23,523 bases of DNA from a virus. Shown one piece after another: positions 7,464 to 12,833 of the stretch (positions are counted from its first letter, which is position 1; every line of letters starts with the position of its first letter). The translations under genes were made by a program, and so were the position numbers. Where the stretch lies: IMG/VR virus record IMGVR_UViG_3300009034_000212, positions 1-23,523 of that record. One strand, written 5' to 3'. The notes below the pieces were generated by a model that saw only the letters and a program-made list of their open reading frames with translations, was not told the origin of the DNA and ran no database searches.

Positions 7464-7496
7464 ATTATCGGGCGAAAGATAGGATTATCGGACGAA
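7464..7496. repeat. 13-base direct repeat, two copies
   Basis: ATTATCGGGCGAA at 7464-7476 and ATTATCGGACGAA at 7484-7496 match at 12 of 13 bases. The start-to-start distance is 20 bases, about two helical turns, as expected for a pair of protein-binding sites on one face of the DNA. Confidence 0.55.
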
Positions 7497-7562
7497 GCAG
7501 ACTACATAAGCGGATAATGAGTGGATAGCAAACAGATAATAGTGGAATATAGGTTCGGGTTG

Positions 7563-7618
7563 TAACGGTTATAACGATTATGACGACACTATCTTGCTAA
7601 AATGACACTATCTTGCTA
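7563..7618. repeat. 9-base tandem units and a 15-base direct repeat
   Basis: TAACGGTTA, TAACGATTA and TGACGACAC lie head to tail at 7563-7589. They run into two copies of GACACTATCTTGCTA at 7585-7599 and 7604-7618, which are identical and 19 bases apart. No gene covers this stretch. The arrangement looks like regulatory or initiator-binding sites. Confidence 0.6.
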
Positions 7619-7629
7619 TCCACCTCAAC

Positions 7630-7949
7630 TGTTCCTGACTTGTTCCCGACTTGTTCCTGACCTATGTCCCCTAAGGGGGAACAATTAAGTTGTGATATAA
7701 TCGGCAGTTATACTACTGTTCCTATTTGTTCCCCCTATTTTGGCTATATAAACATATGGCGTAGAGTTATACATATAAGGGTATATATAGAGAGTGTATA
7801 TAGAAAGCATATATAGTACGCCATAGATAGACTTTATGAAAAAAGGGGGAACAGTCGGGAACACCCCAGCTAAGTTGTTTGTTAGCCGATACTTAAGTGT
7901 TCCTATGAGAGTGACATTAGGGGGGAACAGGTCAGGAACACATAGGAAC
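7630..7949. repeat. TGTTCC/GGAACA box cluster, candidate origin or operator
   Basis: Three 11-base units (TGTTCCTGACT, TGTTCCCGACT, TGTTCCTGACC) lie in tandem at 7630-7662. Further TGTTCC or GGAACA boxes are near 7677, 7717, 7727, 7848, 7857, 7899, 7924 and 7935. Most boxes left of about 7740 read TGTTCC and most right of 7845 read GGAACA, so the region is roughly mirror-symmetric about an AT-rich centre. Iterons flanking an AT-rich element are the usual build of a replication origin. A repressor operator region between divergent arms is the other reading. Confidence 0.6.
7755..7825. repeat. 9-base inverted repeat around an AT-rich core
   Basis: TATGGCGTA at 7755-7763 and TACGCCATA at 7817-7825 are perfect inverted copies. 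The 53 bases between them are mostly A and T, with several TATATA steps. The element is in the centre of the mirrored TGTTCC/GGAACA boxes and could be the unwinding part of an origin. Confidence 0.6.
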
Positions 7950-7998
7950 TCGGTAGGGATTGTCTGGAATTAATTTTAAGGCCGCTGGTTAAGCCGTG

Positions 7999-8026
7999 TT
8001 GCAATTTGGCCGATATTTGTTATACT
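7999..8026 (+). promoter_or_regulatory. Sigma-70-like promoter P1
   Basis: A -35 TTGCAA (7999-8004) and an extended -10 TGTTATACT (hexamer 8021-8026) are 16 bases apart, directed toward the right arm. The spacer contains TTTGGCCGATA, which also occurs in the second promoter downstream. Confidence 0.5.
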
Positions 8027-8098
8027 TTTAATAGATGATCGATTGTAGGCCACGTGAGCAGCCTTCTCGTGAATGATAGATGGTAGGAGGATGTTAAA

Positions 8099-8211
8099 AT
8101 GGGTAAGTTTATACTCAGTTGTATATTGCTTTGAGTGCTGGCCTGGGGGCTATTGCTTTAGCGGGCAATGCTATTTATTGGCTGGCACAAAAAATTTTCA
8201 AGTTTTCGTAA
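8099..8211 (+). pseudogene. Leader ORF, possibly a frameshifted small membrane protein
   Basis: ATG 8099 has an excellent SD (TAGGAGG, eight bases upstream) but its frame stops after 11 residues (MGKFILSCILL). The -1 frame, open from 8107 to the TAA at 8209-8211, reads as a convincing membrane helix (LYIALSAGLGAIALAGNAIY, then WLAQKIFKFS) but has no start of its own. Either a one-base change broke a 35-40 residue membrane protein, or the short peptide is a translated leader. No classical slippery heptamer is visible at the join. An ATG at 8091 opens the third frame but directly abuts the SD. Confidence 0.35.
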
Positions 8212-8219
8212 ATTAGTGT

Positions 8220-8248
8220 TTGCATTTGGCCGATAGATAGTGTATAAT
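8220..8248 (+). promoter_or_regulatory. Sigma-70-like promoter P2
   Basis: A -35 TTGCAT (8220-8225) and a consensus -10 TATAAT (8243-8248) are 17 bases apart. The start of transcription would be near 8255, so the folded leader beginning at 8257 would lie at the very 5' end of the RNA. It is probably the main promoter for the small early genes from 8351. Confidence 0.62.
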
Positions 8249-8256
8249 TTAAGTAG

Positions 8257-8339
8257 AAAGCGGAAAGCAGCGGCCTTATTAGGCAATCGGGCCTTGCCGG
8301 TTTCAAGCTTTCCGCTTTTCTGGCAAGGCCCAATTTTTT
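8257..8339 (+). promoter_or_regulatory. Leader RNA with two interleaved stems and a terminator-like T-run
   Basis: AAAGCGGAAAGC (8257-8268) can pair with GCTTTCCGCTTT (8307-8318), 12 perfect pairs. GGGCCTTGCC (8289-8298) can pair with GGCAAGGCCC (8322-8331), 10 perfect pairs, followed by AATTTTTT. The order of arms is A-B-A'-B', so the two stems form either a pseudoknot or two competing folds. The second stem plus the T-run resembles an intrinsic terminator with a 23-base loop. A small hairpin GCCT-TATT-AGGC lies at 8273-8284. The SD of the next gene follows at once. An attenuator or ligand-sensing leader is inferred. Confidence 0.6.
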
Positions 8340-8350
8340 AAGAGGTAAAA

Positions 8351-8545
8351 ATGAAAAAGTCAATAATTAGACAAGTATGTGGTGAAAAAGTACGATTTTG
8401 TTCAGAAGGTTGTGAAGAAGGATTTCGTACAGATAGGCGTGTTGGTCTTATCTACCCACAATATGAAATAAAAGGTAAACGAATGGGTGTAGAAAAGGCA
8501 AGTATAAAGGGTTTTTTCTGTGCTTATTGCAGTGAATCTTTATAA
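8351..8545 (+). CDS. Small protein with TRASH-like cysteines (64 aa)
   Basis: Residues VRFCSEGCEEGF (about 14-25) resemble the FCSxxCxxxF core of TRASH/YHS metal-binding knuckles, and a second pair, CAYC, lies near residues 56-59, so four to five cysteines may bind one zinc. Start ATG 8351 has AGAGG eight bases before it. It is the first gene behind promoter P2 and the folded leader. Small proteins of this general look are frequent in phage early regions; the role is not known. Confidence 0.65.
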   Translation: MKKSIIRQVCGEKVRFCSEGCEEGFRTDRRVGLIYPQYEIKGKRMGVEKASIKGFFCAYCSESL

Positions 8546-8606
8546 CCTAACAGATTTTAGCCTTTCCCGATAAAGCGGGCCTGTCCGGTGCAAGGCCAGA
8601 CAAAGG
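8546..8606 (+). promoter_or_regulatory. Structured leader ahead of the second small gene
   Basis: In the gap before the gene at 8629, CCTTT (8561-8565) can pair with AAAGG (8602-8606). Inside it GGCCT (8578-8582) can pair with AGGCC (8593-8597), and TGTC (8582-8585) with GACA (8599-8602), again interleaved. It shares GTGCAAG and a trailing GGCCA/AGGYATTA with the leader at 8830-8891. The stems are short, so the fold is tentative. Confidence 0.35.
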
Positions 8607-8628
8607 TATTATAAGTGGAGGATTAAAA

Positions 8629-8829
8629 ATGGCAACAAAAACAATAGCACAATTAGAGGCAGAAATTAAAGATTTGTCAAGTCGTTTGTATTATTGTAGC
8701 AATACAGGCGAAGGCCGAAAAATGAGACGGTGGATTGAATCTGCAATACGTGCAAAAGAAAAACAAATTGATAAGATAGGAAAAGGTTCGCAGTTATGGA
8801 CAGGCGATTATGAACCAGATTTAGCCTAA
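8629..8829 (+). CDS. Small helical protein (66 aa)
   Basis: I do not recognise this protein. The N-terminal half (TIAQLEAEIKDLSSRLYYCS) and middle (RRWIESAIRAKEKQIDKI) look like two amphipathic helices, perhaps a helical hairpin. A single cysteine is present. ATG 8629 has a strong SD, GGAGG, seven bases upstream. It follows a structured gap and is probably in the P2 transcript. Confidence 0.6.
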   Translation: MATKTIAQLEAEIKDLSSRLYYCSNTGEGRKMRRWIESAIRAKEKQIDKIGKGSQLWTGDYEPDLA

Positions 8830-8891
8830 CGGACAGAAATTCAGCCGTCTGGCTCGTGCAAGTCGGGCCATAGGCATTAAAAAATCGTCCG
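8830..8891 (+). promoter_or_regulatory. Structured leader ahead of the third small gene
   Basis: CGGAC (8830-8834) can pair with GTCCG (8887-8891) and enclose AGCC-GTCT-GGCT (8843-8854) and a GTGCAAG segment (8856-8862). The similarity to the element at 8546-8606 (GTGCAAG, then GGCCA and AGGCATTA) suggests a repeated leader. A second copy of AAAGCGGAAAGC, the first arm of the 8257 leader, follows just before the next start. Confidence 0.35.
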
Positions 8892-8930
8892 AAGTGTAGA
8901 TCGGGCAAATAAAATAAAAAGCGGAAAGCA

Positions 8931-9059
8931 ATGTCACATTTAATCATATTAGCATCACTTCTGATCTATCTCATTGTCTTACATTTCACCGATAGACCGC
9001 ACAAGGTCTCTCGTGATATTGCTTGGCTGCGTGGCAGGATTAGGCTGCCGGAGGACTAA
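8931..9059 (+). CDS. 42-residue single-span membrane protein
   Basis: This short frame begins with a hydrophobic helix (HLIILASLLIYLIVLHF) followed by a basic cytoplasmic-looking tail (TDRPHKVSRDIAWLRGRIRL). The ATG lies three to four bases after AAGCGGAAAGC, a weak SD. The stop lies three bases before the ATG of the next gene, and GGAGG near its end serves that gene. Packing and a sensible hydrophobic profile support it. Function unknown. Confidence 0.5.
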   Translation: MSHLIILASLLIYLIVLHFTDRPHKVSRDIAWLRGRIRLPED

Positions 9060-9061
9060 AA

Positions 9062-9232
9062 ATGCACACTGACGAATGGGATAAAGTATTTGAGGAGTTA
9101 AAAGCGGAACTGGGCAAAGACCCAACAGTAAGAGAAGTACAGGATCGGTTGTATCAAAATCACTTTGGAAAATGCAGTATTGAGTATGAAGTGATTATAT
9201 TAACAGTGTTAGCGTTTATTGTGATGCTGTAA
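9062..9232 (+). CDS. 56-residue tail-anchored membrane protein
   Basis: A charged N-terminal helical part (HTDEWDKVFEELKAELGKDP) is followed by a C-terminal hydrophobic segment (YEVIILTVLAFIVML), the layout of a tail-anchored protein. ATG 9062 follows GGAGGACTAAA, a clear SD lying inside the end of the previous gene. Its neighbour is also a small membrane protein, so the two may work together. I recognise no family. Confidence 0.58.
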   Translation: MHTDEWDKVFEELKAELGKDPTVREVQDRLYQNHFGKCSIEYEVIILTVLAFIVML

Positions 9233-9251
9233 AAGAAAGTGAGGGTGATTT

Positions 9252-9569
9252 ATGGATGCTTATATTTACCAAGCTGATTTATATTGTGCAAGTTGTACAG
9301 AAACAATTAAAAAAACCTTGCAATCACCAACTAATATTGATGATGAAAATACTTTTGATTCTGATGATTATCCTAAAGGCCCATATTCTGATGGAGGTGG
9401 AGAATCTGATTGTCCACAACATTGTGGCCAGTGTAACGTATTTTTGGAAAATCCATTAACAGATGAAGGATATGAATATGTAAAACAAACATTGTTAAAA
9501 CCTATTGAAGATGACTCAATATTAGCTACTTGGTTTGATTATTATGGTTTCGATGTTTCAACAATGTAG
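9252..9569 (+). CDS. Conserved phage protein with Cys pairs (105 aa)
   Basis: The sequence YQADLYCASC at the start and DSDDYPKGPYSDGGGESDCP then QHCGQCNVFLENPLT in the middle match a small protein that I recall seeing often in phage and environmental genomes, always without a known function. The cysteines (two CxxC pairs plus one) suggest zinc. The acidic Asp/Glu content is high. ATG 9252 has GAGGGTGATTT upstream. Neighbours are other small early genes. Confidence 0.7.
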   Translation: MDAYIYQADLYCASCTETIKKTLQSPTNIDDENTFDSDDYPKGPYSDGGGESDCPQHCGQCNVFLENPLTDEGYEYVKQTLLKPIEDDSILATWFDYYGFDVSTM

Positions 9570-9599
9570 TAATTAAATAGCGGAAAGTGAGGGTGAAAA

Positions 9600-9929
9600 A
9601 TGAAAACTAAAATCTTATATATTGTGATTCATTATAACAGTAAGCGAGACATTAACGGAAATTGTTATTGGGCTGCAAGAATAACTCGTACAAGAGACGG
9701 AAAAAGTATTGAATTAAAGACGCCCCATTATAGCAATCTAAATTCAGCAATGAAAGATTTTACTGGTGGTGAATGGGGCCGTTTTTATGAAACAACAAGA
9801 GAATTGTCAATTAGAGACTTTAATGGAATGACAAAAAGTTGGCCGTATTTTGGTTGTACTTCAATAGATATAGTGCCGGCAATCAAAAAAGCATTTAGGA
9901 AAGATAATCGCCGAAATTGTGGAGGGTAA
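9600..9929 (+). CDS. Hypothetical protein (109 aa)
   Basis: I do not recognise a family. The N-terminus (ILYIVIHYNSKRDINGNCYW) reads as strands, the middle has ARITRTRDGKSIELKTPHYS, and the end is basic (KKAFRKDNRRNCGG). It may be a small alpha/beta fold; Trp and Tyr are frequent. The SD GAGGG is eight bases before ATG 9600. Its last bases carry the GGAGGG used by the next gene. Confidence 0.6.
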   Translation: MKTKILYIVIHYNSKRDINGNCYWAARITRTRDGKSIELKTPHYSNLNSAMKDFTGGEWGRFYETTRELSIRDFNGMTKSWPYFGCTSIDIVPAIKKAFRKDNRRNCGG

Positions 9930-9931
9930 AA

Positions 9932-10111
9932 ATGAAGTGCTGTATTTGCAAAGGCTATTTTAACCCAAAACGAAACTCCCATTTTTACTTTGTATATCAA
10001 GCAAAAAGCGGGCGACACCATTACAAAAGGTGGTGTGCGGTTTGTGATGCAAATCGTCAACAAGAAATTGATAAACTTTATGACAAATTTAATCCTGATT
10101 TGAGGGTGTGA
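9932..10111 (+). CDS. Small zinc-finger protein (59 aa)
   Basis: Cysteines lie as CCICKGYF at residues 3-6 and CAVC near 35-38, a treble-clef or ribbon spacing, with a basic aromatic region between (RHHYKRW). The layout recalls the zinc part of HNH-type proteins, but the catalytic His-Asn-His pattern is absent. ATG 9932 is preferred over an upstream ATG because GGAGGG is seven to eight bases before it. Confidence 0.62.
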   Translation: MKCCICKGYFNPKRNSHFYFVYQAKSGRHHYKRWCAVCDANRQQEIDKLYDKFNPDLRV

Positions 10112-10114
10112 AAA

Positions 10115-10315
10115 ATGATAACAATAAAAGATTTAGCAAACATAACAGACAAAACTCGACAAGGTGAGTTTCTACATTGTGGGATCTGTGGTGCAAGATA
10201 CTCAGCAACACGAGGAGATTATTTTATGGCCGATCCCACAATGGCTTTTTACTGTTGTGGTGAGCCGATGGTGTTGGCTCGTGAGCATAAAGAAATTGTA
10301 GTGATAAGAGAGTGA
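10115..10315 (+). CDS. Small zinc-ribbon protein (66 aa)
   Basis: CGICGARYSATRGDYF near residues 22-37 and FYCCGEPM near 46-52 form a zinc ribbon whose second knuckle is CC. A second gene here (15437-15613) has a similar ECCGRPM knuckle. The N-terminus has a short helix (TIKDLANITDKTRQGEF). ATG 10115 is three bases past the previous stop, with TGAGGG upstream. Confidence 0.65.
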   Translation: MITIKDLANITDKTRQGEFLHCGICGARYSATRGDYFMADPTMAFYCCGEPMVLAREHKEIVVIRE

Positions 10316-10326
10316 GGGCAAAGAAA

Positions 10327-10602
10327 ATGGACAAAACAATTTATCGAATATATCCCGATGGTGAAGTCATCGCTTTGTTTCCGCAAATATCAGCAAGCGT
10401 AGGCGGTGGGCTTTGTGAATCATATATGCACATAGGACAACACAGCGGAGCTACACCACAATTAGTTATCAACCGTACCCGATTAGCTACTCCAAAAGAA
10501 TATGCACCGTTACAAGCTGAATTAGAGCGAATAGGATACAATCCAGTATCAGCAAAGAAGTTTACCCGAAAAGATTTTGAGATTAGACAACAACAATATT
10601 GA
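10327..10602 (+). CDS. Conserved phage hypothetical protein (91 aa)
   Basis: The phrases YRIYPDGEVIALFPQI and SYMHIGQHSGA, followed by EYAPLQAELERIGYNPV, recall an uncharacterised family I associate with phages and plasmids. It is a soluble protein of normal length for that type. ATG 10327 is chosen over GTG 10312 since GAGGGCAAAG lies just before it. Its 5' end follows the previous stop closely. Confidence 0.7.
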   Translation: MDKTIYRIYPDGEVIALFPQISASVGGGLCESYMHIGQHSGATPQLVINRTRLATPKEYAPLQAELERIGYNPVSAKKFTRKDFEIRQQQY

Positions 10603-10612
10603 CAGTAAAACA

Positions 10613-10765
10613 ATGAAACTAACCAAAACCGACAAAAACCAAATAGCTGATGCTTTATCCCGCCGGTGTGTATGCAGCTACAGCAAAGCAGCCCCGATGA
10701 TCCTGCGGCTTGCTGCACGTAAGGCTAAAGAAATGTTGGATAATGCAAAAGCAAAAACCAATTAA
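10613..10765 (+). CDS. Small basic protein (50 aa)
   Basis: A short Lys- and Ala-rich protein with a helical look (QIADALSRRCVCSYSKAAPM, then LRLAARKAKEMLDNAKAK). I see no strong SD before ATG 10613, and an in-frame upstream start lies inside the previous gene. It ends 11 bases short of the integrase stop, tail to tail. The family is unknown and the call is modest. Confidence 0.5.
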   Translation: MKLTKTDKNQIADALSRRCVCSYSKAAPMILRLAARKAKEMLDNAKAKTN

Positions 10766-10776
10766 AGGGACGTAAA

Positions 10777-11544
10777 TCAATCTTGCAGGCAATCCGTAGT
10801 ACCTATCAAATCCTGGGGGACGAGGTGAACGTAAATCTTTTCTGTTATCTGTGTGCTGCTGTGGCCGAGTATCTTTGACACTTTAATTAGCGGCACACCG
10901 GCCCGAATCAAACGGGTAGCAGCAAGGTGACGCAAAGCATGAGGGCCAAATGGGGGAATTTTAGCTTTCTTAGCAAGTCTGACACAAAGACGATTAATGT
11001 AACACGGCCACTTAAATTGGCAAACAAATTGAAGGGACACATTTTTAGCTAAGATTTTCCTTGTAGTATCATTGAGCGGAATAGTTCTTGTTTTTTTACC
11101 CTTGCCGATTATGGTCATAAAACATTTTTTAGGCTCGATGATAGCTTGCGGCAAATCTAAAAATTCAGCACGGCGGAGAGCAGTGTTAGCAAAAAACTGG
11201 ATAACATCACGATCTTTCGGTGTAGCAATTGCAAGGATTAATCTGTATTCATTATCTGATAGACATCTTTGTTTGGGGGATGTTTCTTTGAGAAATTGGA
11301 TTGATTTAGCGGGGTTAGGATTCTTAAAATAATATCGGCAGTATGATCTAATGGCTGTTAAATTACAATTTGCTGTCCGATTAGTGCAAAACGTTAAAAT
11401 GTGGGTTAAATATCTTTCAATATCGGCAGTAGTTAATGAACCATTTGGCCCGATAAATTTGTGAAATCGCTGAACAATGCCAATATAGCTCTGAAAAGTG
11501 CTTTTTGTATGGTGCTGCTGACAATAAAGTATCCAGGCTTTCAT
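10777..11544 (-). CDS. int: Tyrosine recombinase (phage integrase)
   Basis: It carries out site-specific recombination between phage and host attachment sites. The N-terminal SAM-like core-binding domain spans about residues 1-80. The catalytic domain has Arg124 (TALRRAEF), Lys148 (IGKGKKTR), His202 and Arg205 (PHALRH), His228 (LGHSS) and the nucleophile Tyr238 (EKIYVHL). The catalytic set is complete and 255 residues is short but normal, close to XerC/D size with no arm-binding domain. The ATG has a strong SD (TAGGAGGAAAG). It is the only minus-strand gene in the right arm, so it probably has its own promoter. It implies a temperate life style. Confidence 0.93.
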   Translation of the reverse strand: MKAWILYCQQHHTKSTFQSYIGIVQRFHKFIGPNGSLTTADIERYLTHILTFCTNRTANCNLTAIRSYCRYYFKNPNPAKSIQFLKETSPKQRCLSDNEYRLILAIATPKDRDVIQFFANTALRRAEFLDLPQAIIEPKKCFMTIIGKGKKTRTIPLNDTTRKILAKNVSLQFVCQFKWPCYINRLCVRLAKKAKIPPFGPHALRHLAATRLIRAGVPLIKVSKILGHSSTQITEKIYVHLVPQDLIGTTDCLQD

Positions 11545-11558
11545 CTTTCCTCCTATAA

Positions 11559-11586
11559 AATATACGATTAATTAGTATAAATCCAA
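11559..11586 (-). promoter_or_regulatory. Possible integrase promoter
   Basis: Read on the minus strand, TTGGAT (11586-11581) and TATATT (11564-11559) are 16 bases apart and 15 bases ahead of the integrase start. The short distance would give a near-leaderless but SD-bearing message. Confidence 0.35.
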
Positions 11587-11594
11587 AAAATGAT

Positions 11595-11620
11595 TTGTAT
11601 TATTACAATCTGTAACAGAT
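11595..11620. promoter_or_regulatory. Two adjacent palindromes upstream of the integrase
   Basis: TTGTA-TTAT-TACAA (11595-11608) abuts ATCTGT-A-ACAGAT (11608-11620). They lie just upstream of the proposed integrase promoter, between divergent genes, and could be a repressor operator or the core of the phage attachment site. Confidence 0.4.
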
Positions 11621-11669
11621 CAATGGGGTTTTGTCAAGCATAAAATTCAAAAAATTGGGGGGTTCCAAA

Positions 11670-11948
11670 ATGATAATGAGAAAATGCAGTAATTGTGCCC
11701 GCTTTCAAAATTGTGAAGCGTTTCAGAAACATAAAATAGGAACATTAGCTTTAATTTGTTCTGATTTTGAATTTGTTTCAAAAGAAAAACTTACACCTTT
11801 TGACGCTGAATCAGAATTTCACATAACAGAATGTGAAAAGGACTACGGTAATATTACGGATAATGAACAAGATGAATTAATAGCACGTTTTCTAAGAACA
11901 TTTGGGGGGTTAAATGATGGGGATAAATCTAAACAATCTTGCAGGTAA
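11670..11948 (+). CDS. Small Cys-containing protein (92 aa)
   Basis: CSNCARFQNCEAF at about residues 5-17 and a further Cys in LICSDFEF suggest a small metal knuckle; the rest is acidic (ESEFHITECEKDYGNITDNE). A late helix follows (QDELIARFLRTFGGL). ATG 11670 is chosen since GGGGGG precedes it by seven bases; the longer frame has no such site. It overlaps the next gene by 35 bases. Function unknown. Confidence 0.6.
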   Translation: MIMRKCSNCARFQNCEAFQKHKIGTLALICSDFEFVSKEKLTPFDAESEFHITECEKDYGNITDNEQDELIARFLRTFGGLNDGDKSKQSCR

Positions 11949-12123
11949 TCAATTGTCAATCTGCCGACCAGGATGGACACAAGCCGACTTACACGCATAT
12001 CAGCACTTGCACCGATACGGCAAAATTGTAACGGCACATTTTGTTCAAACCAAAGGGTTTGCAACTGTGCCGGAATTAAAGTTTTTTGAGAATGGGGGTT
12101 ATGGAGATGGGCGAGTTTATTGA
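11914..12123 (+). CDS. Hypothetical protein (69 aa)
   Basis: I do not recognise this sequence. It has a His- and aromatic-rich centre (DLHAYQHLHRYGKIVTAHF) and ends in a Gly-rich tail. ATG 11914 follows GGGGGGTTAA, but the GGGGGG also codes within the overlapping gene. Its 3' end overlaps the next gene by 17 bases. The second copy of the 17-base repeat is in its first codons. Confidence 0.5.
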   Translation: MMGINLNNLAGNQLSICRPGWTQADLHAYQHLHRYGKIVTAHFVQTKGFATVPELKFFENGGYGDGRVY

Positions 12124-12310
12124 CAACTACTCTGCAATGCGAAACAAACGATGCCCTAAATGTCTCCGATTAGTCAGAATGAATCGGAAAGAGTGTGAGT
12201 GCGGGTATGTGTGGCCATGTATTTGTGAAGGGTGTGGACGTGATACTAATGGATCATTGTTTTGTCCAGAGTGTATTAGGCCAGGACGATACCATTGGCA
12301 AAGAGAGTAA
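12107..12310 (+). CDS. Zinc-ribbon protein (67 aa) with three Cys pairs
   Basis: Cysteines occur as CPKCLRL, CECGYVWPCICEGCG and CPEC, enough for two zinc sites, in the style of double zinc-ribbon proteins that bind nucleic acid or protein. The start is set at ATG 12107, eight bases after GGGGG; an ATG at 12101 is too close to it. The N-terminus is in the end of the previous gene. The 159 bases after it hold two weak hairpins (AACGC/GCGTT at 12404-12420 and AATGTT/AACATT near 12430-12450) and no convincing gene. Confidence 0.62.
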   Translation: MGEFIDNYSAMRNKRCPKCLRLVRMNRKECECGYVWPCICEGCGRDTNGSLFCPECIRPGRYHWQRE

Positions 12311-12469
12311 TCGGCATAAAAGGGATAATTGATACAGACCATTGGAAAAAGTGTGTAGAAAAGTGAAGGAATTTGGATTTTGTAGTGGAGATTAGCTTGT
12401 ATTAACGCAAGAGTAGCGTTCAGATAAGGAATGTTAATGTGAAAACATTTTCTAACTGGGGGATTAAAA

Positions 12470-12826
12470 ATGAAAAGATTAACCTTAGATAAGACTTGGG
12501 AATTATGTTTGAAACAATGGCGATGGATTATTAAGCAGCGGAAAAAACACTCCACAAAAAACATAAATGTTTTGAAAGGAATGTGGTTAGAAAAACATAA
12601 ATTTAATCTTGTTGTATCAGGTTGTTTTTTCTGTGGATATTGTGTTACACATGAAGGTTGGAATAGTAGTAGTAGTAGTAGTGGAGGTTGCTTGATATGT
12701 CCTGGTAAAAAAATTGATAAAACATTTGATTGTCAGTGTTTAGATTATCACTTTTTTTACAAACCTGAAAAATTCTACAAAAAACTTCTTGAATTAAATA
12801 GAAAACGTAAAAAAAGAAAAACTTGA
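12470..12826 (+). CDS. Cys-rich conserved phage protein (118 aa) with Ser tract
   Basis: The N-terminus has a Trp-rich helix (TWELCLKQWRWIIKQRKK). A zinc-binding centre follows: CFFCGYC, CLICPGKKIDKTF, CQC. The C-terminal helix (PEKFYKKLLELNRKRKKRK) is basic. The order Trp helix, Cys pairs, CPG, Pro-x-x-Phe-Tyr helix recalls uncharacterised phage proteins. A run of six Ser coded by six AGT triplets (12665-12682) lies between the first and second knuckles and looks like a replication-slippage insert in a loop. The SD GGGGGATTAAAA precedes the ATG. Confidence 0.65.
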   Translation: MKRLTLDKTWELCLKQWRWIIKQRKKHSTKNINVLKGMWLEKHKFNLVVSGCFFCGYCVTHEGWNSSSSSSGGCLICPGKKIDKTFDCQCLDYHFFYKPEKFYKKLLELNRKRKKRKT

Positions 12827-12833
12827 GGGGACT

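Larger units (their letters stand above)
10778..11950 (+). repeat. 17-base imperfect direct repeat flanking the integrase
   Basis: CAATCTTGCAGGCAATC at 10778-10794 (inside the last codons of the integrase) and CAATCTTGCAGGTAATC at 11934-11950 (inside two overlapping plus-strand genes) match at 16 of 17 bases in the same orientation. They enclose the integrase and most of the next gene. A chance match of this quality somewhere in the window is not surprising, so the position is what makes it notable. Confidence 0.4.

Noticed and set aside
8175-8363. Minus-strand gene of 62 residues
   Set aside because: It runs antisense through promoter P2, the folded leader and the next start, has no SD, and its sequence is explained by those stems.
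12311-12469. Degenerate gene remnant (frame reading DTDHWKK)
   Set aside because: A few residues recall a terminase-type phrase, but the frame closes quickly, has no start or SD, and the match is too short to support.
12127-12564. Minus-strand gene of 145 residues
   Set aside because: It is antisense to two plus-strand zinc-protein genes with good SDs, is rich in His, Phe and Cys as antisense frames of such genes are, and has no SD.
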